Below are positions 1 to 5,412 of a DNA stretch of 9,295 nucleotides, in pieces. The position numbers were made by a program, and so were the translations under genes. The notes below the pieces were generated by a model. The model was not told the DNA's origin. It made no database searches and saw only the letters and a list, made by a program, of their open reading frames with translations. The first letter of the stretch is position 1. The number at the start of each line of letters is the position of its first letter. The DNA comes from JBHJOF01 sp050330055 (GTDB lineage Bacteria > Pseudomonadota > Alphaproteobacteria > Kiloniellales > JAKSDN01): the NCBI GenBank assembly GCA_050330055.1, contig JBHJOF010000343.1:1-9295 (forward strand), read 5' to 3'.

Positions 1-99
1 GGCCACGACGCCTTCCTGCTCGACGAGCCGGAGTTTCGCACCACCCTGAGCGGTTTCCTCGCCGGCTGCGCCGAGCACCGCGGCCTCAACAAGCGATGA
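1..99 (+). CDS. metX: Homoserine O-acetyltransferase (MetX), C-terminal end only
   Basis: The first 32 codons in frame 1 are open from the window edge to a TGA and read as the C-terminus of an alpha/beta-hydrolase acyltransferase. The opening residues GHDAFLLD match the MetX block that carries the catalytic histidine (second residue of the fragment). The enzyme activates homoserine with an acyl-CoA for methionine synthesis. The stop overlaps the start of the next gene, metW, as ATGA, the usual metX-metW pairing in proteobacteria, and this supports the call on so short a piece. The rest of the gene, including nucleophile and promoter, lies outside the window. Whether acetyl or succinyl is the donor cannot be judged from this fragment. 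Confidence 0.85.
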   Translation, partial: GHDAFLLDEPEFRTTLSGFLAGCAEHRGLNKR

Positions 100-734
100 G
101 CCCGCTCGACGCGGCCGGCGCGCGGCAGCGGGGCAAGATCCGCGCCGATCTGCAGATCATCGCCGACATGATCGAGCCGGGCTCGCGCGTGCTCGACGTC
201 GGCTGCGGTGACGGCGCCCTGATCGACTACCTGGAGCACTTCAAGCAGGTCAAGGGACGCGGCATGGAGCTCAGCCAGGAGGGCGTGAACGCTTGCGTCA
301 GCCACGGCCTCAGCGTGATCCAGGGCGACGCCGACACGGACCTGGCCGACTTTCCGCCGGACGCTTTCGACTACGTGATCCTGAGCCAGACGCTGCAGGC
401 GACGCGCGATCCGCGCCGGGTGCTGGAGCAGCTGGTGCGCATCGGCCGGCGCGCCATCGTGTCGTTTCCGAACTTCGGCTACTGGCGGGTGCGCCTGAAA
501 CTGCTGCTGCAGGGCCGCATGCCGGTCACCGACTCGCTGCCCGACCGCTGGTACCACACGCCGAACATCCACCTCTGCACGATCTGCGATTTCGTCGCGC
601 TCTGCCGGGACTGCGGCATCACCATCGAGCGCGCCCTGGCGCTCGACGACCGCGGCTATACCAAGCGCATCACCGCGCTGCGCCTTTCCAACCTGCTCGG
701 CCAGCACGGCATGTTCCTGCTGCGCCGCGGTTGA
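96..734 (+). CDS. metW: Methionine biosynthesis protein MetW, methyltransferase fold
   Basis: This is a 212-residue protein of normal MetW length. Residues 32-40 (VLDVGCGDG) form the S-adenosylmethionine-binding motif I of class I methyltransferases. The segment around residues 93-97 (YVILS) and the later SFPNFGYW and WYHTPNIH blocks are typical MetW signatures. MetW acts with MetX in homoserine activation for methionine synthesis; its own methyltransferase activity is not established. The ATG overlaps the metX stop by four bases (ATGA) and no clear Shine-Dalgarno sequence precedes it, so translation is probably coupled to metX. The gene ends before a convergent repeat-rich gap. All expected blocks are present with no sign of damage. 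Confidence 0.95.
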   Translation: MSPLDAAGARQRGKIRADLQIIADMIEPGSRVLDVGCGDGALIDYLEHFKQVKGRGMELSQEGVNACVSHGLSVIQGDADTDLADFPPDAFDYVILSQTLQATRDPRRVLEQLVRIGRRAIVSFPNFGYWRVRLKLLLQGRMPVTDSLPDRWYHTPNIHLCTICDFVALCRDCGITIERALALDDRGYTKRITALRLSNLLGQHGMFLLRRG

Positions 735-1083
735 CGCCAACTTGCACTTTCGTCATGCCAGGACTTGGGCCTTGGCGGCCCGGTTACGAAAGCGCATTCG
801 CTTTTCGTTGCCCGCTTTGTTGACGCCCCCCCTCCCTAACCCTCCCCCTCAAGGGGGGAGGGAAAAGATGAGCGGCGGCGGTTTGTTCGCCTCCCCCCTC
901 GAGGGGGAGGCGGCGCGCAGCGTCGGAGGGGGGCTGGCGCGAAGCGCCGAAAGGGAACACTACAGATGCAAGTCTTTGCCTTGCCGCAATGGCTGGTATG
1001 ACCAGTGCGACACGACGCTACAACAATCGTCAGCAGCTTAACCTGACAGCTGCACTTAGGTCGCTGGACCGGCTAGGATGGGA
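735..1083. other. Intergenic gap between convergent metW and methyltransferase genes
   Basis: I see no credible gene in these 349 bases. Open frames here are low-complexity translations of the repeat tract. Positions 827-933 hold a nested inverted-repeat cluster, listed separately. The remainder (934-1083) is unassigned and is less G+C-rich than the flanking genes. It contains no recognisable tRNA, no uridine-tract terminator and no strong promoter. Transcripts from both sides converge here, so the repeat hairpins may help end them. Confidence 0.6.
827..933. repeat. Nested CCCTCC-type intergenic inverted-repeat cluster
   Basis: Outer arms CCCCCCTCC (827-835) and GGAGGGGGG (925-933) are perfect inverted copies. 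Between them are two hairpins. The first is CCTCCCCC/GGGGGAGG (841-848 and 854-861, loop TCAAG). The second is an almost perfect palindrome centred on the TCGA at 899-902 (890-910, one extra C on the left arm). The pattern belongs to the pyrimidine-rich dispersed intergenic repeats common in alphaproteobacterial genomes. It lies between convergent genes and could act as a weak bidirectional terminator or mRNA end protector, although no T-tract follows either hairpin. Confidence 0.8.
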
Positions 1084-1833
1084 TCAGCCCTTGTCGTCCG
1101 GCGGGCTGCGCCGCACCGCCTGGGGCAGCGGCACCACGACGGGGCGGCGCAGGCGGCGGCGGGCGCGCACCGCGGTGCCGGCGTAGAGCTGCTTGCCCGC
1201 TTCGAGCACGACGACGCCGACGAAGCGCGGGAACCAGCGCCGGCCGATGCGCTCCCAGGCGGCGGCGCCGCGCAGCAGGGTGCGCGAGTTGGTCGGCGGG
1301 ATGTAGAGCGCCTGCTCGGCCGGGCCGGGCGTGAACATGTGGTCGCGCAGCAGGCGCGAGAGCTGCGCCGGGCTGTAGGGATGACCCCAGCCGAGGGGCG
1401 TGCGGTCGAGCCGCGCCCAGATGCCGCGCCGGTTCGGCACCACCACCAGCAGGCGGCCCTCGCCGGTCAGCACGCGCCAGATCTCGCGCAGCATGGGCCG
1501 CAGGTACTCGGTGCTCTCCAGGCCGTGCACCAGCAGCACCCGGTCGACCGAGTAGTCGGGCAGCGGCAGCTCGGTCTCGTCGGCCAGCGCCACCACGCCC
1601 GGTCCCTCGGGCGGCCAGTGCAGCACGCCCTGGCCGGCCGGCATGACGGCGATGACGCGCTCGGCCTCGCCGCGGAACTGGCGCAGATAAGGCGTGGCGT
1701 AGCCCAGGCCCAGCACCGACTGGCCCCTCAGGTCGGGCCAGAGCTGGCGGATGCTGCGGCGAATCATGTGCCGCGCCACCTGGCCGCGCGGCGTCTCGTA
1801 GAAGTCCCGCAGATCGACGACGTCACTCCACAT
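1084..1833 (-). CDS. Class I SAM-dependent methyltransferase-fold protein
   Basis: The 249-residue product has the layout of a Methyltransf_11-type domain. A beta-1/glycine loop at residues 40-48 (VLGLGYATP) is followed by an acidic DETELPLPD segment before strand 4, then RVLLVHGLE. Next come a helix with REIWRVLTGEGRLLVVVPN and a C-terminal basic tail rich in arginine. The glycine loop departs from the usual D/E-x-G-x-G-x-G: the first acidic residue is replaced by glycine, so SAM binding should be tested. Close relatives in alphaproteobacteria are often found near a glyoxalase II gene, which would lie outside this window if present. The substrate is unknown. The ATG at 1833 lies only about ten bases from a good extended -10 box, so the mRNA may be nearly leaderless. 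Confidence 0.85.
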   Translation of the reverse strand: MWSDVVDLRDFYETPRGQVARHMIRRSIRQLWPDLRGQSVLGLGYATPYLRQFRGEAERVIAVMPAGQGVLHWPPEGPGVVALADETELPLPDYSVDRVLLVHGLESTEYLRPMLREIWRVLTGEGRLLVVVPNRRGIWARLDRTPLGWGHPYSPAQLSRLLRDHMFTPGPAEQALYIPPTNSRTLLRGAAAWERIGRRWFPRFVGVVVLEAGKQLYAGTAVRARRRLRRPVVVPLPQAVRRSPPDDKG

Positions 1834-1842
1834 AACCGTTCC

Positions 1843-1851
1843 AGTCTAGCA
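1843..1851 (-). promoter_or_regulatory. Extended -10 promoter of the methyltransferase gene
   Basis: Read on the minus strand the site is TGCTAGACT, an extended -10 (TG-n-TAGACT), ending ten bases before the ATG. Transcription would start about three to six bases upstream of the start codon, and no Shine-Dalgarno is visible, which fits a leaderless or near-leaderless mRNA. No convincing -35 is present, as is usual for extended -10 promoters. The same core (GTGCTAGrCT) occurs in the opposite direction before the glutathione transferase gene. Confidence 0.4.
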
Positions 1852-1980
1852 CAGGCCCGCCGTTTGGGCGGTTAACGATCTATACCGTTTCACGCGGTCG
1901 TTGGCGCAGCTCTTATCTAGGTTGAAACCGGCCTTTTGCCAATTTGGCTCCAGGGGCCAGTTTCCTCGCCAAGCGCCGCC

Positions 1981-2009
1981 TTCAACCGGGACCGCAGCGG
2001 TGCTAGGCT
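1981..2009 (+). promoter_or_regulatory. Candidate promoter of the GST-cupin operon
   Basis: An extended -10, TGCTAGGCT, lies at 2001-2009. A weak -35, TTCAAC, lies at 1981-1986, giving a 17-base spacer to the TAGGCT hexamer. The predicted start near 2016 would leave a leader of about 36 bases carrying a modest GGTAGAGA ribosome site before the ATG at 2052. The match to consensus is partial, but it repeats the core seen in the divergent methyltransferase promoter. Confidence 0.4.
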
Positions 2010-2051
2010 CGCGGCCCCACGGCTTCGGCCCGCCTCAGAAACGGTAGAGAC

Positions 2052-2663
2052 ATGCAGCTGCGCTATTCGCCCACCTCTCCCTATGTCCGCAAGGTCAACG
2101 TGCTGGCGCTCGAGGCCGGCCTCGACGACCGCATCCAGCGGGTGCCGACCAACACCGCCGATCCGACCGACGACCTGCCGCGCACCAACCCGCTCGGCAA
2201 GGTGCCGGCGCTGGCCACCGACGAGGGCGAGGCGCTCTACGACTCGCCGGTGATCTGCGAGTACCTGGATAGCCTGCACGGCGGCGCCAAGTTCTTCCCG
2301 CCGACGGGCACGGCGCGCTGGACCGCGCTCCGGCTGCAGGCCGCGGGCGACGGCGTGCTGGACGCGGCGCTGCTCGCCATGATCGAGAGCAAGCGGCGGC
2401 CGCCAGAGCTGCGCTGGGACGGCTGGCTCAGTCGCCAGATGGACAAGATCAAGCGCACGCTCGATGCCCTGGAGACGGAGGCCGAGCTGCTCGACGGCCC
2501 GCTCACCATCGGCAGCCTGACCGTGGGCTGCGCGCTCGGCTATCTCGACTTCCGCTTCCCCGAGCTCGGCTGGCGCGACAGCCACCCGGCGCTCGCCGAG
2601 TGGTACGAGCAGGTCAGCCAGCGCCCCTCCTTCCAGGCGACCGTGCCGAAGGACCCGGCCTGA
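2052..2663 (+). CDS. Glutathione S-transferase, YibF-like
   Basis: The product is 203 residues, the usual length for a cytosolic GST. The N-terminal thioredoxin-like domain (about residues 1-77) contains TSPYVRK (residues 8-14), with Ser9 as the probable glutathione-activating residue. It also has NPLGKVPAL with the cis-proline, and DSPVICEYLD, whose aspartate-serine pair binds the glutathione gamma-glutamyl group. The C-terminal helical domain ends with the GYLDFRFPELGW block typical of the E. coli YibF family. The role is glutathione-dependent conjugation, reduction or binding of an unknown electrophile in the cytoplasm. The start is the ATG at 2052 behind GGTAGAGA. The DUF985 cupin gene starts 24 bases after its stop, suggesting one transcript. 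Confidence 0.92.
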   Translation: MQLRYSPTSPYVRKVNVLALEAGLDDRIQRVPTNTADPTDDLPRTNPLGKVPALATDEGEALYDSPVICEYLDSLHGGAKFFPPTGTARWTALRLQAAGDGVLDAALLAMIESKRRPPELRWDGWLSRQMDKIKRTLDALETEAELLDGPLTIGSLTVGCALGYLDFRFPELGWRDSHPALAEWYEQVSQRPSFQATVPKDPA

Positions 2664-2687
2664 CGTGACGGCAGACCCGGTCATTCC

Positions 2688-3122
2688 ATGACGCCGGACC
2701 CGGACGAGGTCATCGCCACCCTTGGCCTGGCGCCGCATCCCGAAGGGGGTCACTTCCGCGAGACCTTTCGCGAGCCGTCCGAGGGCCGCGGCCACGGCAC
2801 CGCCATCTACTACCTGCTGAAGGCCGGCGAGCGCAGCCACTGGCACCGGGTCGATGCGGCCGAGATCTGGCACTGGTACGCCGGCGGACCGCTCAGCCTC
2901 TCGATCTCGGCCGACGGCAAGACGAGCGAGACCCAACAGCTCGGCCCCGACCTCGCCGCCGGCGAGCGGCCGCAGCTCATCGTCCCCGCCGCCGCCTGGC
3001 AGAGCGCCGAGCCGCTCGGCGCCTGGAGGCTGGTCGGCTGCACCGTCACCCCCGCCTTCGTCTTCGAGGGCTTCGAGCTGGCGCCGCCCGATTGGGCGCC
3101 GGGCAGCGGCAAGACTGGCTGA
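2688..3122 (+). CDS. DUF985 (Cupin_5) family protein
   Basis: This 144-residue protein matches the small DUF985 cupin family (Cupin_5). The diagnostic N-terminal block HPEGGHFRETFRE (residues 17-29) comes first. It is followed by AIYYLLKAGERSHWHRVDAAEIWHWYAGGPL, which holds the histidines and glutamate of the first cupin motif. The second cupin motif is less clear (VPAAAWQSAEPLG, then VGCTVTPAFVFEGFEL). Such proteins form a one-domain beta-barrel; the biochemical role is not settled, and isomerase or sugar-binding activities are only guesses. The gene follows the GST gene by 24 bases with a weak ribosome site, so it is probably co-transcribed. It ends before a convergent repeat cluster. Family assignment is firm, function is not. 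Confidence 0.9.
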   Translation: MTPDPDEVIATLGLAPHPEGGHFRETFREPSEGRGHGTAIYYLLKAGERSHWHRVDAAEIWHWYAGGPLSLSISADGKTSETQQLGPDLAAGERPQLIVPAAAWQSAEPLGAWRLVGCTVTPAFVFEGFELAPPDWAPGSGKTG

Positions 3123-3135
3123 CGGTCTTTAATCA

Positions 3136-3307
3136 CCCTCACCCTCCCACGCGTTGACGCGCGCGGGCCCCTCCCTCTCCCCTCAAGGGAGAGGGACTTA
3201 ACTGCCTGTAACAGCGCTATCTTTCCCTCTCCCCTTGCGGGAGAGGGCGGTTCGCCATGACTTGCAAGACGCAAGGCTTGCAAGTCATTCGGCGAACCGG
3301 GTGAGGG
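3136..3307. repeat. Nested CCCTCACCC/CCCTCTCCC intergenic repeat cluster
   Basis: Outer inverted arms CCCTCACCC (3136-3144) and GGGTGAGGG (3299-3307) enclose two near-identical hairpins. Each has the 9-bp stem CCCTCTCCC/GGGAGAGGG: one at 3173-3195 with loop CTCAA, one at 3225-3247 with loop CTTGC. A third, larger hairpin (3248-3299) fills the space up to the right outer arm. The cluster fills most of the gap between the convergent cupin and HAD genes and repeats the architecture of the cluster at 827-933. It resembles dispersed alphaproteobacterial intergenic repeats and may fold into a cruciform or serve as a bidirectional terminator. Confidence 0.8.
3248..3299. repeat. Large hairpin inside the intergenic repeat cluster
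   Basis: Arms CGGTTCGCC (3248-3256) and GGCGAACCG (3291-3299) pair perfectly. Directly inside, ATGACTTGCAAG (3257-3268) pairs perfectly with CTTGCAAGTCAT (3277-3288). There is a two-base TC bulge on the right arm and an eight-base loop (3269-3276). This gives 21 base pairs in total, much more than the neighbouring 9-bp hairpins, and the inner part is less G+C-rich than its surroundings. It could be a terminator-like structure without a T-tract, or a small inverted element inserted into the older repeat. Confidence 0.8.
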
Positions 3308-3334
3308 GTACCTGCCCAGCGCTACGACTGGGCC

Positions 3335-4006
3335 TCAACGCGCGGCCTCCTCGATCAGGTCCGGCAGAGCGGCGAAGTCGTCCAGCAGATGCTGTGCGCC
3401 CGCTTCCCGCAGGCGGGCGCCGTGCGCAGGGGGGTCGGCGATGTGGCCGGCGCCGGCGAAGCCGAGCACGGTCATGCCGGCGGCGCGCGCCGCGGTGACG
3501 CCGGCCACGCTGTCCTCGATCACCAGGCAGCGCGCCGGCGCGGCGCCCATGGTCTCGGCAGCGTGCAGGAAGACGTCGGGCGCCGGTTTGGGATTGGCCA
3601 CCATCTCGGCCGAGAAGCGCGCCTCTGGTGCGAAGTGGCCGGCCAGGCCGGTGATGTCGAGCGTGCGCTCGATATAGTCCACTGGGCTGTTGGAGGCGAC
3701 GCAGCGCGGCAGGGTCAGCGCCGCCAGCGCCCCGGCGGCGCCGGCGACCGGCTGCAGCTCGCGGCGATAGAGCGCCTGCATGCGCGCCCGCGCGCGCTCG
3801 GTGAAGTCGTCCGGCAGGGGGCTGCCGCGCTCGCGCGCCAGGTCGGCCAGCAGCACCGCGCCGGAGACGCCGACGAAGCGCTCGATGACCGCCTCGATGG
3901 TGATCTCGTGGCCGTGGTCCGCCAGCTCCTCGGCCAGGGCCCGCGCCGCCAGCAGCTCACTGTCGATCAAGACGCCGTCCAGGTCGAAGATGACGAGATC
4001 GGTCAT
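3335..4006 (-). CDS. HAD-superfamily phosphatase, phosphoglycolate phosphatase/phosphomutase-like
   Basis: From the chosen start the product is 223 residues. HAD motif I is FDLDGVL (Asp8 nucleophile, Asp10 acid/base), motif II is VASNS (Ser105), motif III is NPKPAPD (Lys140) and motif IV is IEDSVAG (Glu164, Asp165). The four-helix cap lies between motif I and about residue 90, as in subfamily I. Such enzymes hydrolyse small phosphate esters (phosphoglycolate, sugar phosphates, 6-phosphogluconate) or act as phosphomutases; the substrate cannot be read from sequence. The frame stays open upstream to 4072. The ATG at 4006 is preferred because it places the motif I strand at the N-terminus as usual and overlaps the NUDIX stop as ATGA, implying coupled translation. 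Confidence 0.9.
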   Translation of the reverse strand: MTDLVIFDLDGVLIDSELLAARALAEELADHGHEITIEAVIERFVGVSGAVLLADLARERGSPLPDDFTERARARMQALYRRELQPVAGAAGALAALTLPRCVASNSPVDYIERTLDITGLAGHFAPEARFSAEMVANPKPAPDVFLHAAETMGAAPARCLVIEDSVAGVTAARAAGMTVLGFAGAGHIADPPAHGARLREAGAQHLLDDFAALPDLIEEAAR

Positions 4007-4458
4007 GCCCCACCTGGACATGTGTGCCGCCGCTCCATGCCGAGGCGGATCATGCGGACGGTCTCGTCCCACAGATCATAGGATTCCAAATCATTCGGAT
4101 CGGCCCAGACGCAGTCGGCGGCGTCGCCCGCAGCGCAGGCTTCGCCGCCGCGCCACTCGGCCAGGAAGTCGACCAGGGTGTAGTGGTACTGCGGCTGACC
4201 GTCGCCGTCGCGGGTGATGGAATCGATCACGTCGAGCAGCTCGGTCACCTCGACCTCGCAGTCGGTCTCCTCGCGCACCTCGCGCCGCGCCGTGTCGCGC
4301 ACCTTTTCGCCGAGCCGCTGGCGCCCGCCGGGCAGGCTCCACTGGCCCTGGCGCGGTGGCTTGCCGCGGCGGATCAAGAGCACACGCTCATCGCCCGGCG
4401 CGCCCTTGAGGACGATCACGCCAACGCCGATCAGCGGCCGGTTGGGATAGTCGTTCAC
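4003..4458 (-). CDS. NUDIX hydrolase, MutT/ADP-ribose pyrophosphatase-like
   Basis: The 151-residue product carries a NUDIX box from Gly45 (GRQRLGE, then REVREE at 59-64). The metal-binding glutamates are present, but the consensus glycine after REUxEE is Asp66. The lead-in QWSLPGGR is typical of MutT-like and ADP-ribose pyrophosphatase-like enzymes, which cleave nucleoside diphosphates linked to another moiety using Mg2+. The exact substrate is unknown. The start is GTG at 4458: an in-frame TAG lies just upstream (4465-4467), and starting here keeps the first beta strand (IGVGVIVL). The ribosome site is weak. Its stop overlaps the downstream HAD phosphatase start by four bases, so the two enzymes are co-translated and may act in sequence. 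Confidence 0.9.
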   Translation of the reverse strand: MNDYPNRPLIGVGVIVLKGAPGDERVLLIRRGKPPRQGQWSLPGGRQRLGEKVRDTARREVREETDCEVEVTELLDVIDSITRDGDGQPQYHYTLVDFLAEWRGGEACAAGDAADCVWADPNDLESYDLWDETVRMIRLGMERRHTCPGGA

Positions 4459-4508
4459 TGTTGCCTATGTCGCCTTGCCGGCCTCGCGTCTGCAAGTCGG
4501 TCCCCATC

Positions 4509-4553
4509 CTTCGACAAGCTCAGGATGAGGACCTCATGCTGAGCCTGTCGAAG
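4509..4553. repeat. CTTCGACA-type dispersed inverted repeat
   Basis: Two 22-base arms (4509-4530 and 4532-4553) are inverted copies of each other with two mismatches, separated by one base at 4531. Each arm begins or ends with CTTCGACA/TGTCGAAG and has ATGAGG/CCTCAT at the centre. This is a familiar dispersed intergenic repeat of alphaproteobacteria. It lies between the NUDIX gene and the stop of the AhpD-like gene, all on the minus strand. It could terminate or stabilise the AhpD-like transcript, but no T-run follows. Confidence 0.85.
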
Positions 4554-4604
4554 CATGAGGCTGATGCCTGTTGCCGCCGCCGCGGTGTGCATCCAACCGC
4601 CCCC

Positions 4605-5015
4605 CTAACGCCCCTGGGCCGCCGTGCGGATGCGCTCGTCGAGCTCGACCTGGTAGCCGTTGACCAGCGCGTTGGTCTGGTTGGCCATGCCGACCACGGC
4701 CAAGAGCTCGTTCAGCATGGCGTCGCTCATGCCGGCCTTGCGCGCCGAGGCGATGTGCGAGTTGATGCAGTACTCGCAGTTGTTGGTGACGCTGACGGCG
4801 ACGTAGAGCATCTCCTTGGTCAGCGGGTCGAGCGCGCCCGGCGCCATGACCGTCTTGATCCCCTCCCAGACGCGCCGCAGGGTCACGGGGTCGTTGGCCA
4901 GCGCCTTCCAGAAGTTGTTGATCCAGTCCACCTTGCGGGTCGCCATGATGTCGTCGTAGACGGCCTTCACCTCGGGCGGCGCGTCCTCGTACTCCACCAG
5001 CTTGCCGATCGTCAT
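4605..5015 (-). CDS. Carboxymuconolactone decarboxylase family (AhpD-like) protein
   Basis: The 136-residue product is a single CMD domain. The catalytic block NNCEYCINSH gives Cys80, Cys83 and His87, and Glu68 lies twelve residues before the first cysteine. This E-x11-C-x2-C-x3-H spacing is that of the AhpD alkylhydroperoxidase proton relay, so thiol-dependent peroxidase or disulfide reductase activity is more likely than lactone decarboxylation. The protein is expected to be cytoplasmic and oligomeric. The ATG at 5015 follows CGGAGA at a spacing of about eight bases. A candidate promoter (TATAAG at 5051-5046) lies upstream. The gene is divergent from ccdA and shares a 151-base intergenic region with it. 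The physiological substrate is unknown. Confidence 0.9.
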   Translation of the reverse strand: MTIGKLVEYEDAPPEVKAVYDDIMATRKVDWINNFWKALANDPVTLRRVWEGIKTVMAPGALDPLTKEMLYVAVSVTNNCEYCINSHIASARKAGMSDAMLNELLAVVGMANQTNALVNGYQVELDERIRTAAQGR

Positions 5016-5045
5016 GCTGCAGTCTCCGGTAGGGTTGCCTGTGCC

Positions 5046-5074
5046 CTTATAACGCGTCGCGGTCGGATCGACAG
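5046..5074 (-). promoter_or_regulatory. Candidate promoter of the AhpD-like gene
   Basis: On the minus strand a -10 TATAAG (5051-5046) matches five of six consensus bases. A weak -35 CTGTCG (5074-5069) lies 17 bases upstream of it. Transcription would begin near 5040, about 25 bases before the ATG, leaving room for the CGGAGA ribosome site. Confidence 0.45.
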
Positions 5075-5108
5075 CCCGGATGCAGTGAGGCCAAAGCGTT
5101 CAAGGCGC

Positions 5109-5145
5109 TTGTAATTTCTCTAGTATGCGCATATATTATGCGTAC
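5109..5145 (+). promoter_or_regulatory. ccdAB promoter with overlapping palindromic operator
   Basis: A -35 TTGTAA (5109-5114) and a -10 TATATT (5132-5137) are separated by 17 bases. The perfect 10-bp palindrome TATGCGCATA (5124-5133) overlaps the -10, and its half TATGCG recurs at 5137-5142, 13 bases downstream. Type II antitoxin-toxin complexes repress their own promoters through such sites, and CcdA carries a ribbon-helix-helix DNA-binding domain. The predicted transcription start near 5144 lies downstream of the ATG at 5125, which argues for translation from 5167. Confidence 0.6.
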
Positions 5146-5166
5146 CAAATGTGCTGCGGTGGCGTA

Positions 5167-5412
5167 ATGTCTAAGCTAGTCGAAGGCGAAGCACCTAAGA
5201 AGGCGGTCAACCTCCGTATCAGCCAGGACTTGGCGGAGGAAGCGAAGGCGCTGGGTATCAATCTTTCCCAGACCTTCGAGCGCCACTTGGCGGAGCTGGT
5301 GCGCGAAGCCCGGCGGCGCCAGTGGTTGGAGGCCAACAGGGATGCGCTCGAAAGCTACAATGAGCATATCGCCCGTCGCGGCGTTTTCAGTGATGGATTG
5401 CGCCGTTTCTGA
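5167..5412 (+). CDS. ccdA: CcdA-family antitoxin
   Basis: From the ATG at 5167 the product is 81 residues. Residues 11-19 (KKAVNLRIS) form the beta strand of a ribbon-helix-helix DNA-binding domain, followed by two helices to about residue 50. The C-terminal tail (NRDALESYNEHIARRG then FSDGLRRF) is the toxin-binding segment found in chromosomal CcdA proteins. CcdA neutralises CcdB and, with it, represses the operon. A longer frame starts at 5125, but that ATG lies inside the predicted promoter and operator and adds an unconserved stretch, so it is rejected. The stop and the ccdB start share one base (TGATG). The gene is visibly less G+C-rich than its neighbours, which fits acquisition by transfer. 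Confidence 0.93.
   Translation: MSKLVEGEAPKKAVNLRISQDLAEEAKALGINLSQTFERHLAELVREARRRQWLEANRDALESYNEHIARRGVFSDGLRRF

Noticed and set aside
742..1041. A 99-codon open frame after metW.
   Set aside because: It is a translation of the CCCTCC repeat cluster and adjoining non-coding sequence, with low-complexity proline and glycine runs and no family resemblance.
986..1045. A short match to tmRNA (AGCAGCTTAA followed by CCTG), suggesting an ssrA coding piece.
   Set aside because: The preceding codons do not give an ANDN-type tag (they read DTTLQQSSAA), and there is no tRNA-like acceptor or T-arm sequence nearby. The match is too short to support an RNA gene.
1938..1948. Palindrome GCCAA-T-TTGGC upstream of the GST gene as a regulator site.
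   Set aside because: The arms are only five bases, there is no second copy nearby and no known regulator to match, so chance is sufficient.
1917..2936. A long minus-strand open frame (339 codons) opposite the GST and cupin genes.
   Set aside because: It is antisense to two genes with clear conserved motifs and is Arg/Ala/Gly-rich, as expected from the complement of G+C-rich codons.
3136..3307. The repeated hairpins as a CRISPR array.
   Set aside because: The units are palindromic pyrimidine-rich stems, not direct repeats with evenly sized unique spacers, and no cas genes are present.
4007..4072. A 22-residue N-terminal extension of the HAD phosphatase.
   Set aside because: It lies inside the NUDIX gene, places extra unconserved residues before motif I, and ignores the ATGA overlap that marks the start at 4006.
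5125..5166. A 14-residue N-terminal extension of CcdA.
   Set aside because: The ATG at 5125 is inside the operator palindrome and upstream of the predicted transcription start, and the added residues are not typical of CcdA.
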